64,000 nt of DNA, taken from contig DATKND010000102.1 of NCBI GenBank assembly GCA_035541475.1, forward strand, positions 70,820-134,819. The letters are read 5' to 3'. Position 1 is the first letter of the stretch; every line of letters starts with the position of its first letter. This DNA comes from DASUFZ01 sp035541475 (GTDB taxonomy: Bacteria > Myxococcota_A > UBA9160 > SMWR01). Positions 40,228-49,131 of the stretch are shown here, piece by piece. The notes beneath the pieces were generated by a model. That model did no database searches. It had not been told where the DNA came from and saw only the letters and a program-made list of their open reading frames with translations. A program made the position numbers and the translations under genes.

Positions 40228-43200
40228 GTGGGCGCACGCGGCTGCGTCGGTCTCGGCTTCTTCCTGCTCGCGCTCGCGGCGCCTGCGCTCGCGGGCGAGC
40301 TGCTCTACGGCACCGAGGGCAACCGCATGCACCGCTTCGACGTCGACACGATCGGCAATCCGAAGCAGCTCGCCGACGTCTTCATCGAGTCGGCGGCGGA
40401 CCAGCAGAACGGCATTCCCGGCCGAGGCGGCCGCGACGTCAACGGCATGATCTGTCGCTTCCCGGACGGAAGCGGTCGCATCGTCGCCGGCGAGGACACC
40501 GGTCAGGTCGCGATCCGCCCGGGCTGGGGCGTCTTCGACGCCGACGCGAACGAGGTCGGCAAGCTCGTCACCACCTACTTCGACGATCCGACCGACGATC
40601 GTGTCGGCGAGCAGCACGGCTGCGCCTTCGACTCGCAGGGCCGCCTCTTCACGACGGCTGTCGGCATGGAGGCGCTCGGCGCGCACAACGGACAGCTGAT
40701 CCTGTGGTTCCCTCCGTACGACGTGTTTCCCGGCGCGCCGGCTCCTTATCCGAACGGCGAGATCAGCACGGGGAAGTTCTGCAAGATCGACGTTGCGATC
40801 GGCAGCGCGACCGGCATGTACATCGACGCGCAGGACAACGTCTACGTCGCGTCGCCGGCGTCGTTCCAGGTGCTGAAGTTCTCGCCGCCCTTCCCGACCG
40901 GCCCCGACGCGCAGGGCGGCTGCGGGCGTCTCGACTCGACCGGCCAGCCGCTCGCCGACGCCAACCGCTCGAATCGCTCTGTCTTCATCCAGGGCACCGG
41001 CCTCGCGACCTTCACGGGCCTCGCACCCGCGAAGAACGGCAACCTATACGTCGGCCAGGTGCTCGCCGGGCGGATCGACGAGTACGACTTCGGCTCGAAC
41101 CCGAATCGCGCGCCGGTGCGCAACATCGTACCGCCGCCGCCTCAGCCCGCGTCGAGCTACACCGGAACGCCTCAGGGCCTCGCGGTCGGAGCCGACGGGA
41201 CGCTCTACTACGCGGACCTCGACATCCGCACCGACACGCTCTCGCCCGGAGACAACGGCCGCTTCTGGCGCGTGCGCTTCGACGCGAAGAACAATCCGCT
41301 TCCGCCCGAGCCGATCCTCACGCGCCTCGCCTTCCCGGACGGCGTGGCGATCTTCTCCGGCGACTTCCAGGTCGACCCGAAGCGCGAGTGGCGCACCTAC
41401 GCGGGCGGCCCCGAGCGAAAGTTCCATGCGGCGAACGAGTCGATCGTGACGCCGAAGAATGTCGGCCTGCTGCGCGAGCGCTGGCGCTTCCAGACCGGGT
41501 CGATCGTCACGGGCTCGCCGGCGGTGGCCGTCGAGAACCTGCCGGGCGAAGGGCCGACCCAGGTCGCCTACCTGCAGTCGTGGGACGGGATCATGCACGC
41601 GCTGCGCTTCGCCGATGGCACACAGGTCTGGAGCTTCCAGAGCGACTTCCAGCCGGGCGCGGGCTTCCCCGACGCGTCCTCGGCGCACGTCGAGAACGTG
41701 AACGGGCGCGACCTCGTGCTCTTCGGCGCCGGCGAGTGGCTCTACGCGCTCGACGCCGTGACCGGCGCGCAGGTCTGGCGCTTCGCGGCCGGGACGGGCT
41801 GCGTCGACGGACTCGGCCATCCGCCCGGACTCTGCGGCTTCGGCAACGAGCGCAACGAGGTGCTGTCGTCGCCGATCGTCGCGGACGGCAAGGTCTTCGT
41901 GGGCATGGACGTGAACGACGCGACGCTCGGCAAGGGCGGCTTCTACGCGGTGAACGTCGAGACGGGCCTGCTCGAGTGGTTCTTCGATCTCGAGTCCGGC
42001 AAGACCTGCCATACGCAGCCCGGCGACGCGATCGCGCGCTTCGACGGCTACCACAGTGAGGTCGAACTCGGGCTGCCGGTGGGCTTCCGCTCGCGCCCGG
42101 ACTGCGACTTCCCGTTCTCCCGCAACGGCTGCTCCAACGTGTGGTCGTCGGCCGCGCTCGACGTGGAGCGCGGCGCGATCTTCGTCGCCTCGGGCAACTG
42201 CGACACCGACGACAACCCGTCGACCAACGCCCCGCCGCCGCCCATGCCTCCCTTCGACGAGGCGATCTTCTCGCTCGATCTCGACGGCAACGCGCGCTGG
42301 CGCTGGCGGCCGCGAGAGGTGGACAACGGGGACAAGGAGTTCGGCGCGGTGCCGAACCTGTTCACCATCGAGCGCGACGGCCACGACTACGAGGTGGTCG
42401 GGGTCGGCGCCAAGGACGGCACCTACTACGTGATCGACCGCGACGGGGTGAACCAGGAGAACGGCGTCGCCTGGAACGACGCCGACTCGTCGACGCTCCC
42501 GTACTGGCGGACGAACGTCGTCCCGGGCGGGGCCTTCGGCGGAATCCTGGCCACCGCGAGCGTGGACGACGTGCGGCGGCGCGTCTTCTTCACGACGGCG
42601 CCTGGCGACACGCAGCTCGAGGTGCTGAACCCGCAGCAGCCGACGGTGCACGCGCTCGACATGGACACGGGCGCGATTGCCTGGGAGTCGAGTCTCGTCG
42701 CCAAGGAGGACGCGAGCTTCGGACCGACGAGCTCGGTGCCCGGCCTGATGCTGGCCGGCAGCACCTTCAGCGCGACCTTGCGGGGCTTCGAGACGCAGGG
42801 TGACACCGGAGTCCGTCGCCTGTCGCGGCGGCTCTTCACCTCGCCGATCGGCATCGGCGACGCGATCGCGTCGGGCGCGGTCGTGATCAACGGCAACATC
42901 CTCGTCGGCACGGGCGTCGGCTTCCGCGGTCCGAATCCGAGCGACCCGGCCGACCAGGTCTCGCGCATCCCGTCCCCCATCGTGGCTCTGTGCATTCCCG
43001 GCCAGCCGGGCTGCTCGATCCCGCCCTGGCGGCTGTCCGATCTCGACGACGACCTCGACGTCGACGACACGGACCAGGCGATCTTCACCGGCGCGCTCGG
43101 CAGCCACGCGGGGGACGCGGCCTTCGTCGACCGCGCGGATCTCGATCGCGACGGCGTCGTGACCTTGGCGGACTATCAGATCTGGATCTCCGGGCGGCGG

Positions 43201-43308
43201 CAGTACCAGCTCGCGCAGGCCTGCGGACTGCTGGGCATCGAGCCCCTGATCCTCCTCGGTGTGATGCGGCTGGTGCAGCGGCGCCGCGCACGCGTGCGGT
43301 GGGAGTAG
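40228..43308 (+). CDS. Secreted beta-propeller/PQQ-repeat protein with C-terminal dockerin-like domain and anchor signal
   Basis: 1026 residues from GTG 40228, preceded by GGGAGG, with a clear signal peptide (CVGLGFFLLALAAPALAGE). The first 370 residues look like an NHL/SMP-type propeller (GMYIDAQDNVYVASPASF, GLAVGADGTLYYADLD). Residues 400-900 hold PQQ-like WD-type repeats (YALDAVTGAQVWRFA, VHALDMDTGAIAWES) as in polyvinyl-alcohol dehydrogenase-like proteins. Then comes a dockerin-like pair of calcium loops: D938-x-D940-x-D942...D949 and D971-L-D973-R-D975-G...D982. The last 28 residues form a tripartite sorting-like tail starting with Cys999 (CGLLGIEP), a hydrophobic stretch and an RRRARVR cluster. 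The next gene follows after 3 bp. Confidence 0.85.
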   Translation: MGARGCVGLGFFLLALAAPALAGELLYGTEGNRMHRFDVDTIGNPKQLADVFIESAADQQNGIPGRGGRDVNGMICRFPDGSGRIVAGEDTGQVAIRPGWGVFDADANEVGKLVTTYFDDPTDDRVGEQHGCAFDSQGRLFTTAVGMEALGAHNGQLILWFPPYDVFPGAPAPYPNGEISTGKFCKIDVAIGSATGMYIDAQDNVYVASPASFQVLKFSPPFPTGPDAQGGCGRLDSTGQPLADANRSNRSVFIQGTGLATFTGLAPAKNGNLYVGQVLAGRIDEYDFGSNPNRAPVRNIVPPPPQPASSYTGTPQGLAVGADGTLYYADLDIRTDTLSPGDNGRFWRVRFDAKNNPLPPEPILTRLAFPDGVAIFSGDFQVDPKREWRTYAGGPERKFHAANESIVTPKNVGLLRERWRFQTGSIVTGSPAVAVENLPGEGPTQVAYLQSWDGIMHALRFADGTQVWSFQSDFQPGAGFPDASSAHVENVNGRDLVLFGAGEWLYALDAVTGAQVWRFAAGTGCVDGLGHPPGLCGFGNERNEVLSSPIVADGKVFVGMDVNDATLGKGGFYAVNVETGLLEWFFDLESGKTCHTQPGDAIARFDGYHSEVELGLPVGFRSRPDCDFPFSRNGCSNVWSSAALDVERGAIFVASGNCDTDDNPSTNAPPPPMPPFDEAIFSLDLDGNARWRWRPREVDNGDKEFGAVPNLFTIERDGHDYEVVGVGAKDGTYYVIDRDGVNQENGVAWNDADSSTLPYWRTNVVPGGAFGGILATASVDDVRRRVFFTTAPGDTQLEVLNPQQPTVHALDMDTGAIAWESSLVAKEDASFGPTSSVPGLMLAGSTFSATLRGFETQGDTGVRRLSRRLFTSPIGIGDAIASGAVVINGNILVGTGVGFRGPNPSDPADQVSRIPSPIVALCIPGQPGCSIPPWRLSDLDDDLDVDDTDQAIFTGALGSHAGDAAFVDRADLDRDGVVTLADYQIWISGRRQYQLAQACGLLGIEPLILLGVMRLVQRRRARVRWE

Positions 43309-43311
43309 AAC

Positions 43312-43884
43312 ATGCGGACCTGGCTCGTCGCTCTCGCGCTCTGGCTCCTCGCGGCGCCGGCGCCCGCGGCCGTGATCGCCTACGTCGTCGCGCCGGCGAG
43401 CGCCGGCCTCGGCAGTCAGTTCGACGTCGAGCTGCGCGCGACGCTCGGCGACCCGACGCTCGGCTGGGGTGTCGATCTCGGTTACGACGCGTCGAAGGTC
43501 CAGCTGGTGTCGGGCCCGACGATCGGCTCGGACTGGACCGCCGTCGCGGCGAGCGACGGCGACGGGCTCGCGGGCGTCGCCCTCGGCGCGGGCCTCACGG
43601 GCGACCACCGGCTCGCCGTGCTGCGCTTCCAGGCCATCGCGCAGGGCTCCGCGAGCTTCGTGCTCTCCGAGACCGTGTCCGATCTCTCCGAGGGCTTCGC
43701 GCTCGACCCGACCGGCTTCGCGCAGGTCACCTATCAGGGCGCGACCGTCAACATCGTGCCCGAGCCCGCCACCGGGCTGCTCTCGGCTCTCGGCTTCGCG
43801 GGCCTGGCGGCCGCGCGACGCACGCGCGCCCGCGCGACGGCTCAGGCGAATTCGAGCTCGCGCTCCGACACGACGCGGCGGTAG
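43312..43884 (+). CDS. Cohesin-like PEP-CTERM surface protein
   Basis: 190 residues. Signal peptide (LVALALWLLAAPAPAA) is followed by a single beta-sandwich of about 120 residues with the cohesin pattern: VAPASAGLGSQFDVELRATL, GWGVDLGYDASKVQLVSG, LAVLRFQAIAQGSASFVLSE. The C-terminus is a PEP-CTERM signal: VPEP (149-152), hydrophobic helix, then RRTRAR, with about 17 extra residues after it. Exosortase would cut at PEP and anchor the protein outside. Start ATG is 3 bp after the stop of the dockerin-containing gene, so the two are co-translated. The 3' end overlaps hisI (antiparallel) by 43 bp. Confidence 0.82.
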   Translation: MRTWLVALALWLLAAPAPAAVIAYVVAPASAGLGSQFDVELRATLGDPTLGWGVDLGYDASKVQLVSGPTIGSDWTAVAASDGDGLAGVALGAGLTGDHRLAVLRFQAIAQGSASFVLSETVSDLSEGFALDPTGFAQVTYQGATVNIVPEPATGLLSALGFAGLAAARRTRARATAQANSSSRSDTTRR

Positions 43885-44255
43885 TAGCAGCGCGCGCGCG
43901 CGCGGCCGTCGGGTCCGCGCGTGTGGCAGACGCCGCCCGTGCGCGGGCGCACGCGGTAGAGCAGCGAGTTCTGCTCGCAGTTCACGCGCACCTCGACGAG
44001 GTCGAGCCAGTCGCCCGACGTCGCGCCCTTGTGCCAGAGCTCGTCGCGCGACGTGGACCAGAGCACGGCCTGACGGCGCGCGAGCGTCTCGCGCAGCGCC
44101 TCGTCGTTGGCGTAGCCGACGAAGAGCACGTCGCCCGAGTCGGCGTGCTGGAGGACGACCGGCACGACGCGCTGCCCGCGCGTGCCGAGCTTCGCGAGCT
44201 TGTCCCAGTCGAGGCGCAGGTCGCTGCCCTCCTCGAGCTCGTTCGCAGCCGACAT
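43842..44255 (-). CDS. hisI: HisI-like phosphoribosyl-AMP cyclohydrolase, divergent metal site
   Basis: 137 residues aligned to the whole PRA-CH fold: LGTRGQRVVPVVLQHADSGD, VGYANDEALRETLARRQAVL, LWHKGATSGDWLDLVEVRV. The three zinc cysteines are retained (Cys93, Cys110 in GGVCHT, Cys123). The Mg2+ Asp-x-Asp-x-Asp cluster is replaced by Asn92-Cys-Glu94-Gln-Asn96. Such variants exist as a subgroup; whether they still open the PRAMP ring in histidine synthesis is not certain. No other his gene is nearby. It is divergent from the SCP2 gene by 71 bp. Confidence 0.8.
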   Translation of the reverse strand: MSAANELEEGSDLRLDWDKLAKLGTRGQRVVPVVLQHADSGDVLFVGYANDEALRETLARRQAVLWSTSRDELWHKGATSGDWLDLVEVRVNCEQNSLLYRVRPRTGGVCHTRGPDGRARARCYYRRVVSERELEFA

Positions 44256-44326
44256 CGCGATCCTCCGTGCGAGGGGCGACGATAGAGGTCGGGTAGACTG
44301 CGCGCTCCCCTCGAGCCGAGGCGCGC

Positions 44327-44983
44327 ATGAGCGAGTTTCCGAAGCATCCCGTTCCTCCCGCCGAGCTGCTCGAGCGCTGGCTCCCGCGCGCGTTCGCCGA
44401 GGCGGACCTGCCCGAGGACGTGCGCGCGAGCGCCATGCGGCTCGGGCTGCGACTCGAGGGCGCCGGCGGCGGCGAGTGGGTGCTGTCGATCGAGAAGGGC
44501 GACCTGCGCGTGAAGGCGACGGCTCGCGACGACACCGCCTTCACCTTCGTGCAGAGCGTCGACGACTGGCGCGGCGCGCTGTGGGGGGGCCGTGGCGGCG
44601 CGATCGGCAAGGCCGCGGCGGGGCTCTTCCGTCCCGGCGCGGCGAGTGCGGCCGCCGGTCCGGCGGCGATGGGCGGCGCGCCGAGCCCCGCGGCGCTCGA
44701 GCAGATGCGAAGCCTCGACGGCCTCGTGCGGATCGTCGTGCGCGGAGGGCAGGGCGGCGACTTCGCGGTCGGCTTCAAGCTCGGACCCGGCCCCATTCCG
44801 CCGCAGCCGTCGGCCACGCTCTCGCTCGACGCGAGCGACGCCGCCGCGATGGAGCGCGGAGAGCTCGATCCGCTCGCCGCCTTCATGGCCGGACGCATTC
44901 GCATCGAGGGCGACATGGGGCTCGTGATGCAGATGCAGGCGATCTCGATGCAGGCCGCGATGCAGGCGAAGAAGTCGACGTAG
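44327..44983 (+). CDS. SCP2-like sterol/lipid-binding domain protein
   Basis: 218 residues with the SCP2 pattern: an amphipathic N-terminus, VLSIEKGDLRVKATARDDTA strand pair, a Gly/Ala-rich insert (about 90-125), and ATLSLDASDAAAMERGELDP followed by LAAFMAGRIRIEGDMGLVMQ. The final segment is the hallmark of SCP2 (GKIKIKGNMGLAMKL). It probably binds acyl chains or sterol-like lipids, consistent with the acyl-CoA enzymes elsewhere. The ATG at 44327 has GAGGCGC nearby. No signal peptide. Confidence 0.82.
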   Translation: MSEFPKHPVPPAELLERWLPRAFAEADLPEDVRASAMRLGLRLEGAGGGEWVLSIEKGDLRVKATARDDTAFTFVQSVDDWRGALWGGRGGAIGKAAAGLFRPGAASAAAGPAAMGGAPSPAALEQMRSLDGLVRIVVRGGQGGDFAVGFKLGPGPIPPQPSATLSLDASDAAAMERGELDPLAAFMAGRIRIEGDMGLVMQMQAISMQAAMQAKKST

Positions 44984-45113
44984 GGTGCCGGCGGAGCGCG
45001 CCGCGGTCGCGTCGCGGGCCTGCCCGCGCCCCGCGGATTTGCTACTCGACAGCGCTGCCGCGGGTCCGGCCGGATTCGCGGCACCTGCCTCTGGCGAGGC
45101 GGTCGCATGGTGA

Positions 45114-45190
45114 GGGGCGGTAGTTCAATCGGTTAGAGCACCGGCCTGTCACGCCGGAAGTTGCGGGTTCGAGTCCCGTCCGCCCCGCCA
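45114..45190 (+). tRNA. tRNA-Asp(GTC)
   Basis: Acceptor GGGGCGG/CCGCCCC, anticodon loop CTGTCAC (anticodon GTC) on stem CCGGC/GCCGG, T-arm GCGGG-TTCGAGT-CCCGT, discriminator G and encoded CCA. D-arm GTTC-AATCGGTTA-GAGC closes with one G-T pair. Confidence 0.95.
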
Positions 45191-45220
45191 TTTACAGGGA
45201 GTCGGTTCTCGTTCGGTCGG

Positions 45221-45691
45221 TCAGCCCTTCTCGAGCACCTCGACCAGATCGAACGTCGACACGATGCCGACGAGCTGATCGCCCTCGCTGACGAGCACAC
45301 GGTGGATCCGGTTCGCGCGCAGCAGGCGAGCGATCTCTGCGATCGACGCCTCCGGAGGCACCGAGACGACCGACTCCGTCATCGCGTCCCCCACCCTGAG
45401 CTCGGACAGCCGGTCCTGAAAGTCCTCCGGACCGCTCGCCCAGTCGGGTCCCGAGAACTCGAGCACGTCGCGGTAATAGGTCGGGTCGGCCGTGGCGCTC
45501 TCGTGTTCCTCTCGGACCGCGCGCAGGATGTCGAGTGTCGAGATCACTCCGACCACCGTGCCATCGGCGTCCACCACCGGCGCTCCGTGGATCTCCTCCT
45601 CCACGAAGAGGCGGTGGGCGTCGAGCAGAGTCGCGTCGCGATCGATCGTGGCGACCCCGGTCTGCATCAGATCTCGGGCACAAAGGGCCAT
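45221..45691 (-). CDS. Tandem CBS-domain protein
   Basis: 156 residues, two CBS domains: residues 1-62 (MALCARDLMQTGVATIDRDA, APVVDADGTVVGVISTLDIL) and 88-156 (VGDAMTESVVSVPPEASIAE, HRVLVSEGDQLVGIVSTFDL). A stand-alone CBS pair usually binds adenosine nucleotides and regulates a partner. ATG 45691 is chosen because AAGGAGATGCCCG precedes it. Immediately upstream on the same strand is a decayed histidine kinase; a CBS protein next to a GAF kinase is a common energy-sensing neighbourhood. Confidence 0.9.
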   Translation of the reverse strand: MALCARDLMQTGVATIDRDATLLDAHRLFVEEEIHGAPVVDADGTVVGVISTLDILRAVREEHESATADPTYYRDVLEFSGPDWASGPEDFQDRLSELRVGDAMTESVVSVPPEASIAEIARLLRANRIHRVLVSEGDQLVGIVSTFDLVEVLEKG

Positions 45692-45809
45692 CGGGCATCT
45701 CCTTCCATGGGGATGACCCGTGTGACTGCATTGCGCGTGCCAGGGATCGGGCGAGCGACGACGACGGTCCGCGGACCCCGCGGTTCGCAATCACCGTACT
45801 GCGAGCGCT

Positions 45810-46862
45810 CTACCGCACAGGCGACTGTCGAGGAAGGCGAAGACGGAAGGAGCTTCCGCCCGAGGGGGCTCGCGTCGGCCCAGATCCGTCCGCCGTGCGC
45901 CAGCGCGGCCAGGCGACAGAAGCTGAGACCGAGACCGCGGCCCATGTCTTCGCCGCCCGTTCCCTCGAGCCGGACGTACTTCTCGAACACCTTCGCGTGC
46001 AGCTCGGGCGGAATGCCGGGACCGTCGTCGTCGACCGCGAGCTCGACGCTCGCTTCGGGCGCCTCGCGCAGCGAAACGCGGACCCGGCTCCTGGCGGGCG
46101 AGTAGCGGAGAGCATTGTCGAGCAGATTCTGGAGCACGCGCCGCACCAGCTCGCGATCGGCCTCGATCTCGACCGGCTCGCCCGGCAGGTCGAGATCGAT
46201 TGCCTGTCCGCGCGACCGGGCCACCGTCGAGAACGCCTCGGCGACGCCGCGCGCGAGTGCGCACGGGTCGAGCGCCGCCGCTTCGAGCTCCAGGCCTCCC
46301 GCCTCGGCCTTGGCGATGTCGAGCAGGTTCGCGGCCATCCCGGGTGATCGTCTCGCCGGCGACCATCACGTTCTGCCAGTTACGCCATTCGGTGTCGGGC
46401 AGCGCGCTTCGCGCAACCGCGGCTTCGAGGCCAGCACGATCGTGGCCGCGGGACTGCGGATGTCGTGGACCAGGAGCGCCGAGAGCGCCTCCTTCTGCCG
46501 CTGGAGGTCGAGCAGCGCTTCGTTCGTCGCGGCGAGCTCGCCGTTGGCGGAATGGAGATCGCGGGTGCGGGCAGCCACGCGCTCCTCGAGCTCCGAGTAG
46601 AGCTCGATGCTCTCGAGCGCGACAGAGGTGCTGTGGGCGAGCGCCTGGAGCAACCGCAGCTCCTCCGCGCGCACGTGGCGAGGCTCCGCCCGCTCGATCG
46701 CGTCCTCGTCCGCGTAGTGGCAGTGATCGCCGTCGCGCAACACACGAAGGTCGCGCCGTCCGCGCCGGTGAGCTCGCGCGCGGCGGAGCGCACGATCTCC
46801 ATCACGCGCTCGAGCGTGCGTGCGAGTGAGAGCTCCTGGACCACCTCGACGAGTCGCTCCAT
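45810..46862 (-). pseudogene. Decayed GAF histidine kinase
   Basis: Reading the minus strand from ATG 46862, GAF residues (MERLVEVVQELSLARTLERV) break at about 46745. The frame then shifts to one carrying EELRLLQALAHSTSVALESI and the H-box ALSALLVHDIRSPA with the His intact. A further two shifts near 46375-46340 pass through GETITR to AANLLDIAKAEAGGL. The HATPase part (LQNLLDNALRYSP, DDDGPGIPPEL, GRGLGLSFC) follows, and a last shift near 45870 is needed to reach SSFRLRLPRQ-stop at 45810. At least four frameshifts and a missing stretch near 46380 mean it is not functional. Confidence 0.78.
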
Positions 46863-47109
46863 GCCGCGGAGATAGCAGCTGGTGGGGGACGCAACGGTAC
46901 TGCGAATGGTCGGCAAGGCCATCGACATCCCACTTCGCGGCGGCGACCGTGTGGAGGGCGGCGATCTCGAAGGCGTCCCCGAACCGCCCCACCGTGTGGC
47001 GGGACCGGTCTCGGGCTCCCCAGCTCCCTCGGTGGGGGGAGTCCTGTAACCGGCCGGCTTGGCCCGGGTCGTGCTTTCGAATGCGCGCGACGAAAGCGAG
47101 GAGCGTCGA

Positions 47110-47889
47110 GTGAAGTGGTTTCTACTCGTCGCGACCGTGCTCGTCGGAGGCATTGCACGAGCAGGCGGGGATGGCGGCACGCCGATCCTCGTCTACCACC
47201 GCTTCGGTCCGCGTGTCACGGACAGCATGACGGTGCGGACATCCGTGTTCGAGGCACAGCTCGAGCAGCTCGGCCGGGAAGGCTACACCGTCGTCCCGTT
47301 GAAGAGGCTCGTGGCCCACCTGCGCGGAGAGGAGCCGACTCTGCCGGCGCGCTCGGTGGTCGTCACCATGGACGACGCGCACCGCTCCGTCTACACCGAG
47401 GCGCTTCCTCTGCTGCGCCGGTATCGCATTCCGGTGACGGTCTTCGTGTATCCGTCGGCGGTGTCGCGCGCGGATTACGCGATGACCTGGGACGAGCTGA
47501 GCGAGCTCGCGTCCACGGGGCTGGTCGACATCGGTTCCCATACCTACTGGCACCCCAACTTCGCCAGAGAGAAGAAGCGGCTGTCCGAGGAGGCCTATGC
47601 GCGCCTGGTCGACGACCAGCTCCGGCGTTCGCGTTCCGTGCTGGAGAGCCACTTCGCGGCGCCAGTGGACCTGCTCGCCTGGCCCTTCGGCATCTACGAC
47701 GACGAGCTGATGCGCAGGGCGGCGGACGCGGGATACGTCGCCGCCGTGACCCTCGAGCGGCGCCCTGCCAGTATGTCCGATCCGATGCTCGCGCTTCCCC
47801 GTTATCTCGTCACCGATGCCGACCAGGGCGCGCGATTCGAGGCGCTGCTCGCGGGCGTCGGCTCGGCGCACGGTTCGGCCCCGCGGTGA
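47110..47889 (+). CDS. Secreted polysaccharide deacetylase
   Basis: 259 residues with a signal peptide (FLLVATVLVGGIARA). The NodB-type CE4 metal site is visible: Asp88-Asp89 in VVTMDDAHRS, and His144/His148 in SHTYWHPN. TPILVYHRFG is the family start. It removes acetyl groups from amino sugars of exopolysaccharide or peptidoglycan in the periplasm; PgaB-like use is possible. GTG 47110 follows GCGAGGAGCGTC. The stop overlaps the next GTG (GTGA), starting a three-gene operon. Confidence 0.88.
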   Translation: MKWFLLVATVLVGGIARAGGDGGTPILVYHRFGPRVTDSMTVRTSVFEAQLEQLGREGYTVVPLKRLVAHLRGEEPTLPARSVVVTMDDAHRSVYTEALPLLRRYRIPVTVFVYPSAVSRADYAMTWDELSELASTGLVDIGSHTYWHPNFAREKKRLSEEAYARLVDDQLRRSRSVLESHFAAPVDLLAWPFGIYDDELMRRAADAGYVAAVTLERRPASMSDPMLALPRYLVTDADQGARFEALLAGVGSAHGSAPR

Positions 47890-49130
47890 GAGCGCCGGGA
47901 GCGCTCGTCGCTCTGCTGATCGCGGCCTCCTCGATCTCGGCCGAGCAGATCGTGAGCGGCTCGGTGCTGGATGCGGCCACCGGACAGCCGATCGCGGGTG
48001 CGACCGTGACCTTCGCCGGTCGTGCGATCCGGACCGACGAGCGGGGCGCGTTCCAGGTCGGCGGGGAGGGCGACGCGATCGGCGTTCGCGCATCGGGCTA
48101 CCGGCGCGAGTCGCTGTCGCTCCACAAGCTCGCGGACGCGGACTCCGCGATCCGCCTCGAGCCGTTCGTTCCGAAGGCGCTCTACCTGTCCGTCTACGGA
48201 ATCCAGAGCCTGGCCCTGCGAACGCCGGCCCTGCGCCTCGTCGCCGAGACCGAGCTCGATGCGCTGGTGATCGACGTGAAAGGCGATCGAGGTCAGGTCT
48301 CCTTCCGGAGCAGCGTTCCCCTCGCCGCGCAGTCGGGGACGCAGGCCGTGATTGCCGAAGAGCCGAAAGCTCTGTTCGCGGGACTGAAGGCGCAGGGGAT
48401 CTATCTGATCGCGCGCATCGTCGTATTCAAGGACGACCGGCTGGCGGAGGCCCGTCCCGACCTCGCCGTGAAGGGGCCCGGTGGTGCGCCATGGCGCGAT
48501 CGCGAGGGACTCGGGTGGAGTGATCCCTTCCAGCGCGAGGTCCGCGACTACAACGTCGATCTCGCGGTCGAGGCGGCGAGCGACGGCTTCGACGAGATCC
48601 AGTTCGACTATGTGCGGTTCCCGGACGAGAAGGATCTCGTGTTCGCGGAATCGAACACGCGGGAAGCGCGCGTGCGCGCGATCGACGGTTTCCTCGCCGA
48701 GGCACGGCAGAGGCTCGTCCCCTACAACGTGTTCCTGTCCGCCGACGTCTTCGGGTACGTCTGCTGGAACGTCGACGACACCGGCATCGGACAGGAGATC
48801 GAGAGCCTCGCACCCGAGGTCGATACCGTGTCTCCCATGTTGTACCCGTCCGGTTTCCAGTTCGGGATCCCCGGCTACCGCAATCCCGTGCAGCATCCCT
48901 ACGAGATCGTCTACCTCTCGCTCGCGCGGGCGAAGGAGCGGACGGGCCTGCCGGGATCGCGCTTCCGGCCCTGGCTCCAGGCCTTCCGGGACTACGCCTA
49001 CGACCACCGGCCGTTCGGTGCGGACGAGATCCGCGCCCAGATCCGAGGCGCCGAGGCGGCGGGGTCCAACGGCTGGATGCTCTGGAATCCGCACAACGTC
49101 TACTCCGAGGAAGGTCTCGAGAAGAAATGA
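47886..49130 (+). CDS. Putative glycoside hydrolase (DUF4015) with carboxypeptidase-regulatory domain
   Basis: 414 residues. Signal peptide (ALVALLIAASSISAEQ), a short Ig-like regulatory domain (SGSVLDAATGQPIAGATVTF), then a TIM-barrel domain of the DUF4015/PF13200 type. That barrel shows ALVIDVKGDRGQVSF, DEIQFDYVRFPDE, VFLSADVFGYVCWN and VDTVSPMLYPSGF. The acidic residues in DEIQFDYVRF and ADVFG are good catalytic candidates. It is expected to act on a polysaccharide in the periplasm or outside, together with the deacetylase coupled by the GTGA overlap. Substrate unknown. Confidence 0.82.
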   Translation: MRAPGALVALLIAASSISAEQIVSGSVLDAATGQPIAGATVTFAGRAIRTDERGAFQVGGEGDAIGVRASGYRRESLSLHKLADADSAIRLEPFVPKALYLSVYGIQSLALRTPALRLVAETELDALVIDVKGDRGQVSFRSSVPLAAQSGTQAVIAEEPKALFAGLKAQGIYLIARIVVFKDDRLAEARPDLAVKGPGGAPWRDREGLGWSDPFQREVRDYNVDLAVEAASDGFDEIQFDYVRFPDEKDLVFAESNTREARVRAIDGFLAEARQRLVPYNVFLSADVFGYVCWNVDDTGIGQEIESLAPEVDTVSPMLYPSGFQFGIPGYRNPVQHPYEIVYLSLARAKERTGLPGSRFRPWLQAFRDYAYDHRPFGADEIRAQIRGAEAAGSNGWMLWNPHNVYSEEGLEKK

Positions 49131-49131
49131 G

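Noticed and set aside
41044..45108. A 1354-codon open frame on the minus strand spanning the propeller and cohesin-like genes
   Set aside because: Composition is Arg/Ala/Asp/Glu-rich shadow code of the GC-rich plus-strand genes; it has no domain pattern and covers tightly packed real genes on both strands.
47063..47078. TGGCCCGGGTCGTGCT as a third sigma-54 site before the deacetylase operon
   Set aside because: GG-N10-GC spacing fits, but both the -24 (TGGCCC) and -12 (GTGC) hexamers are off consensus; such matches are expected by chance in this base composition.
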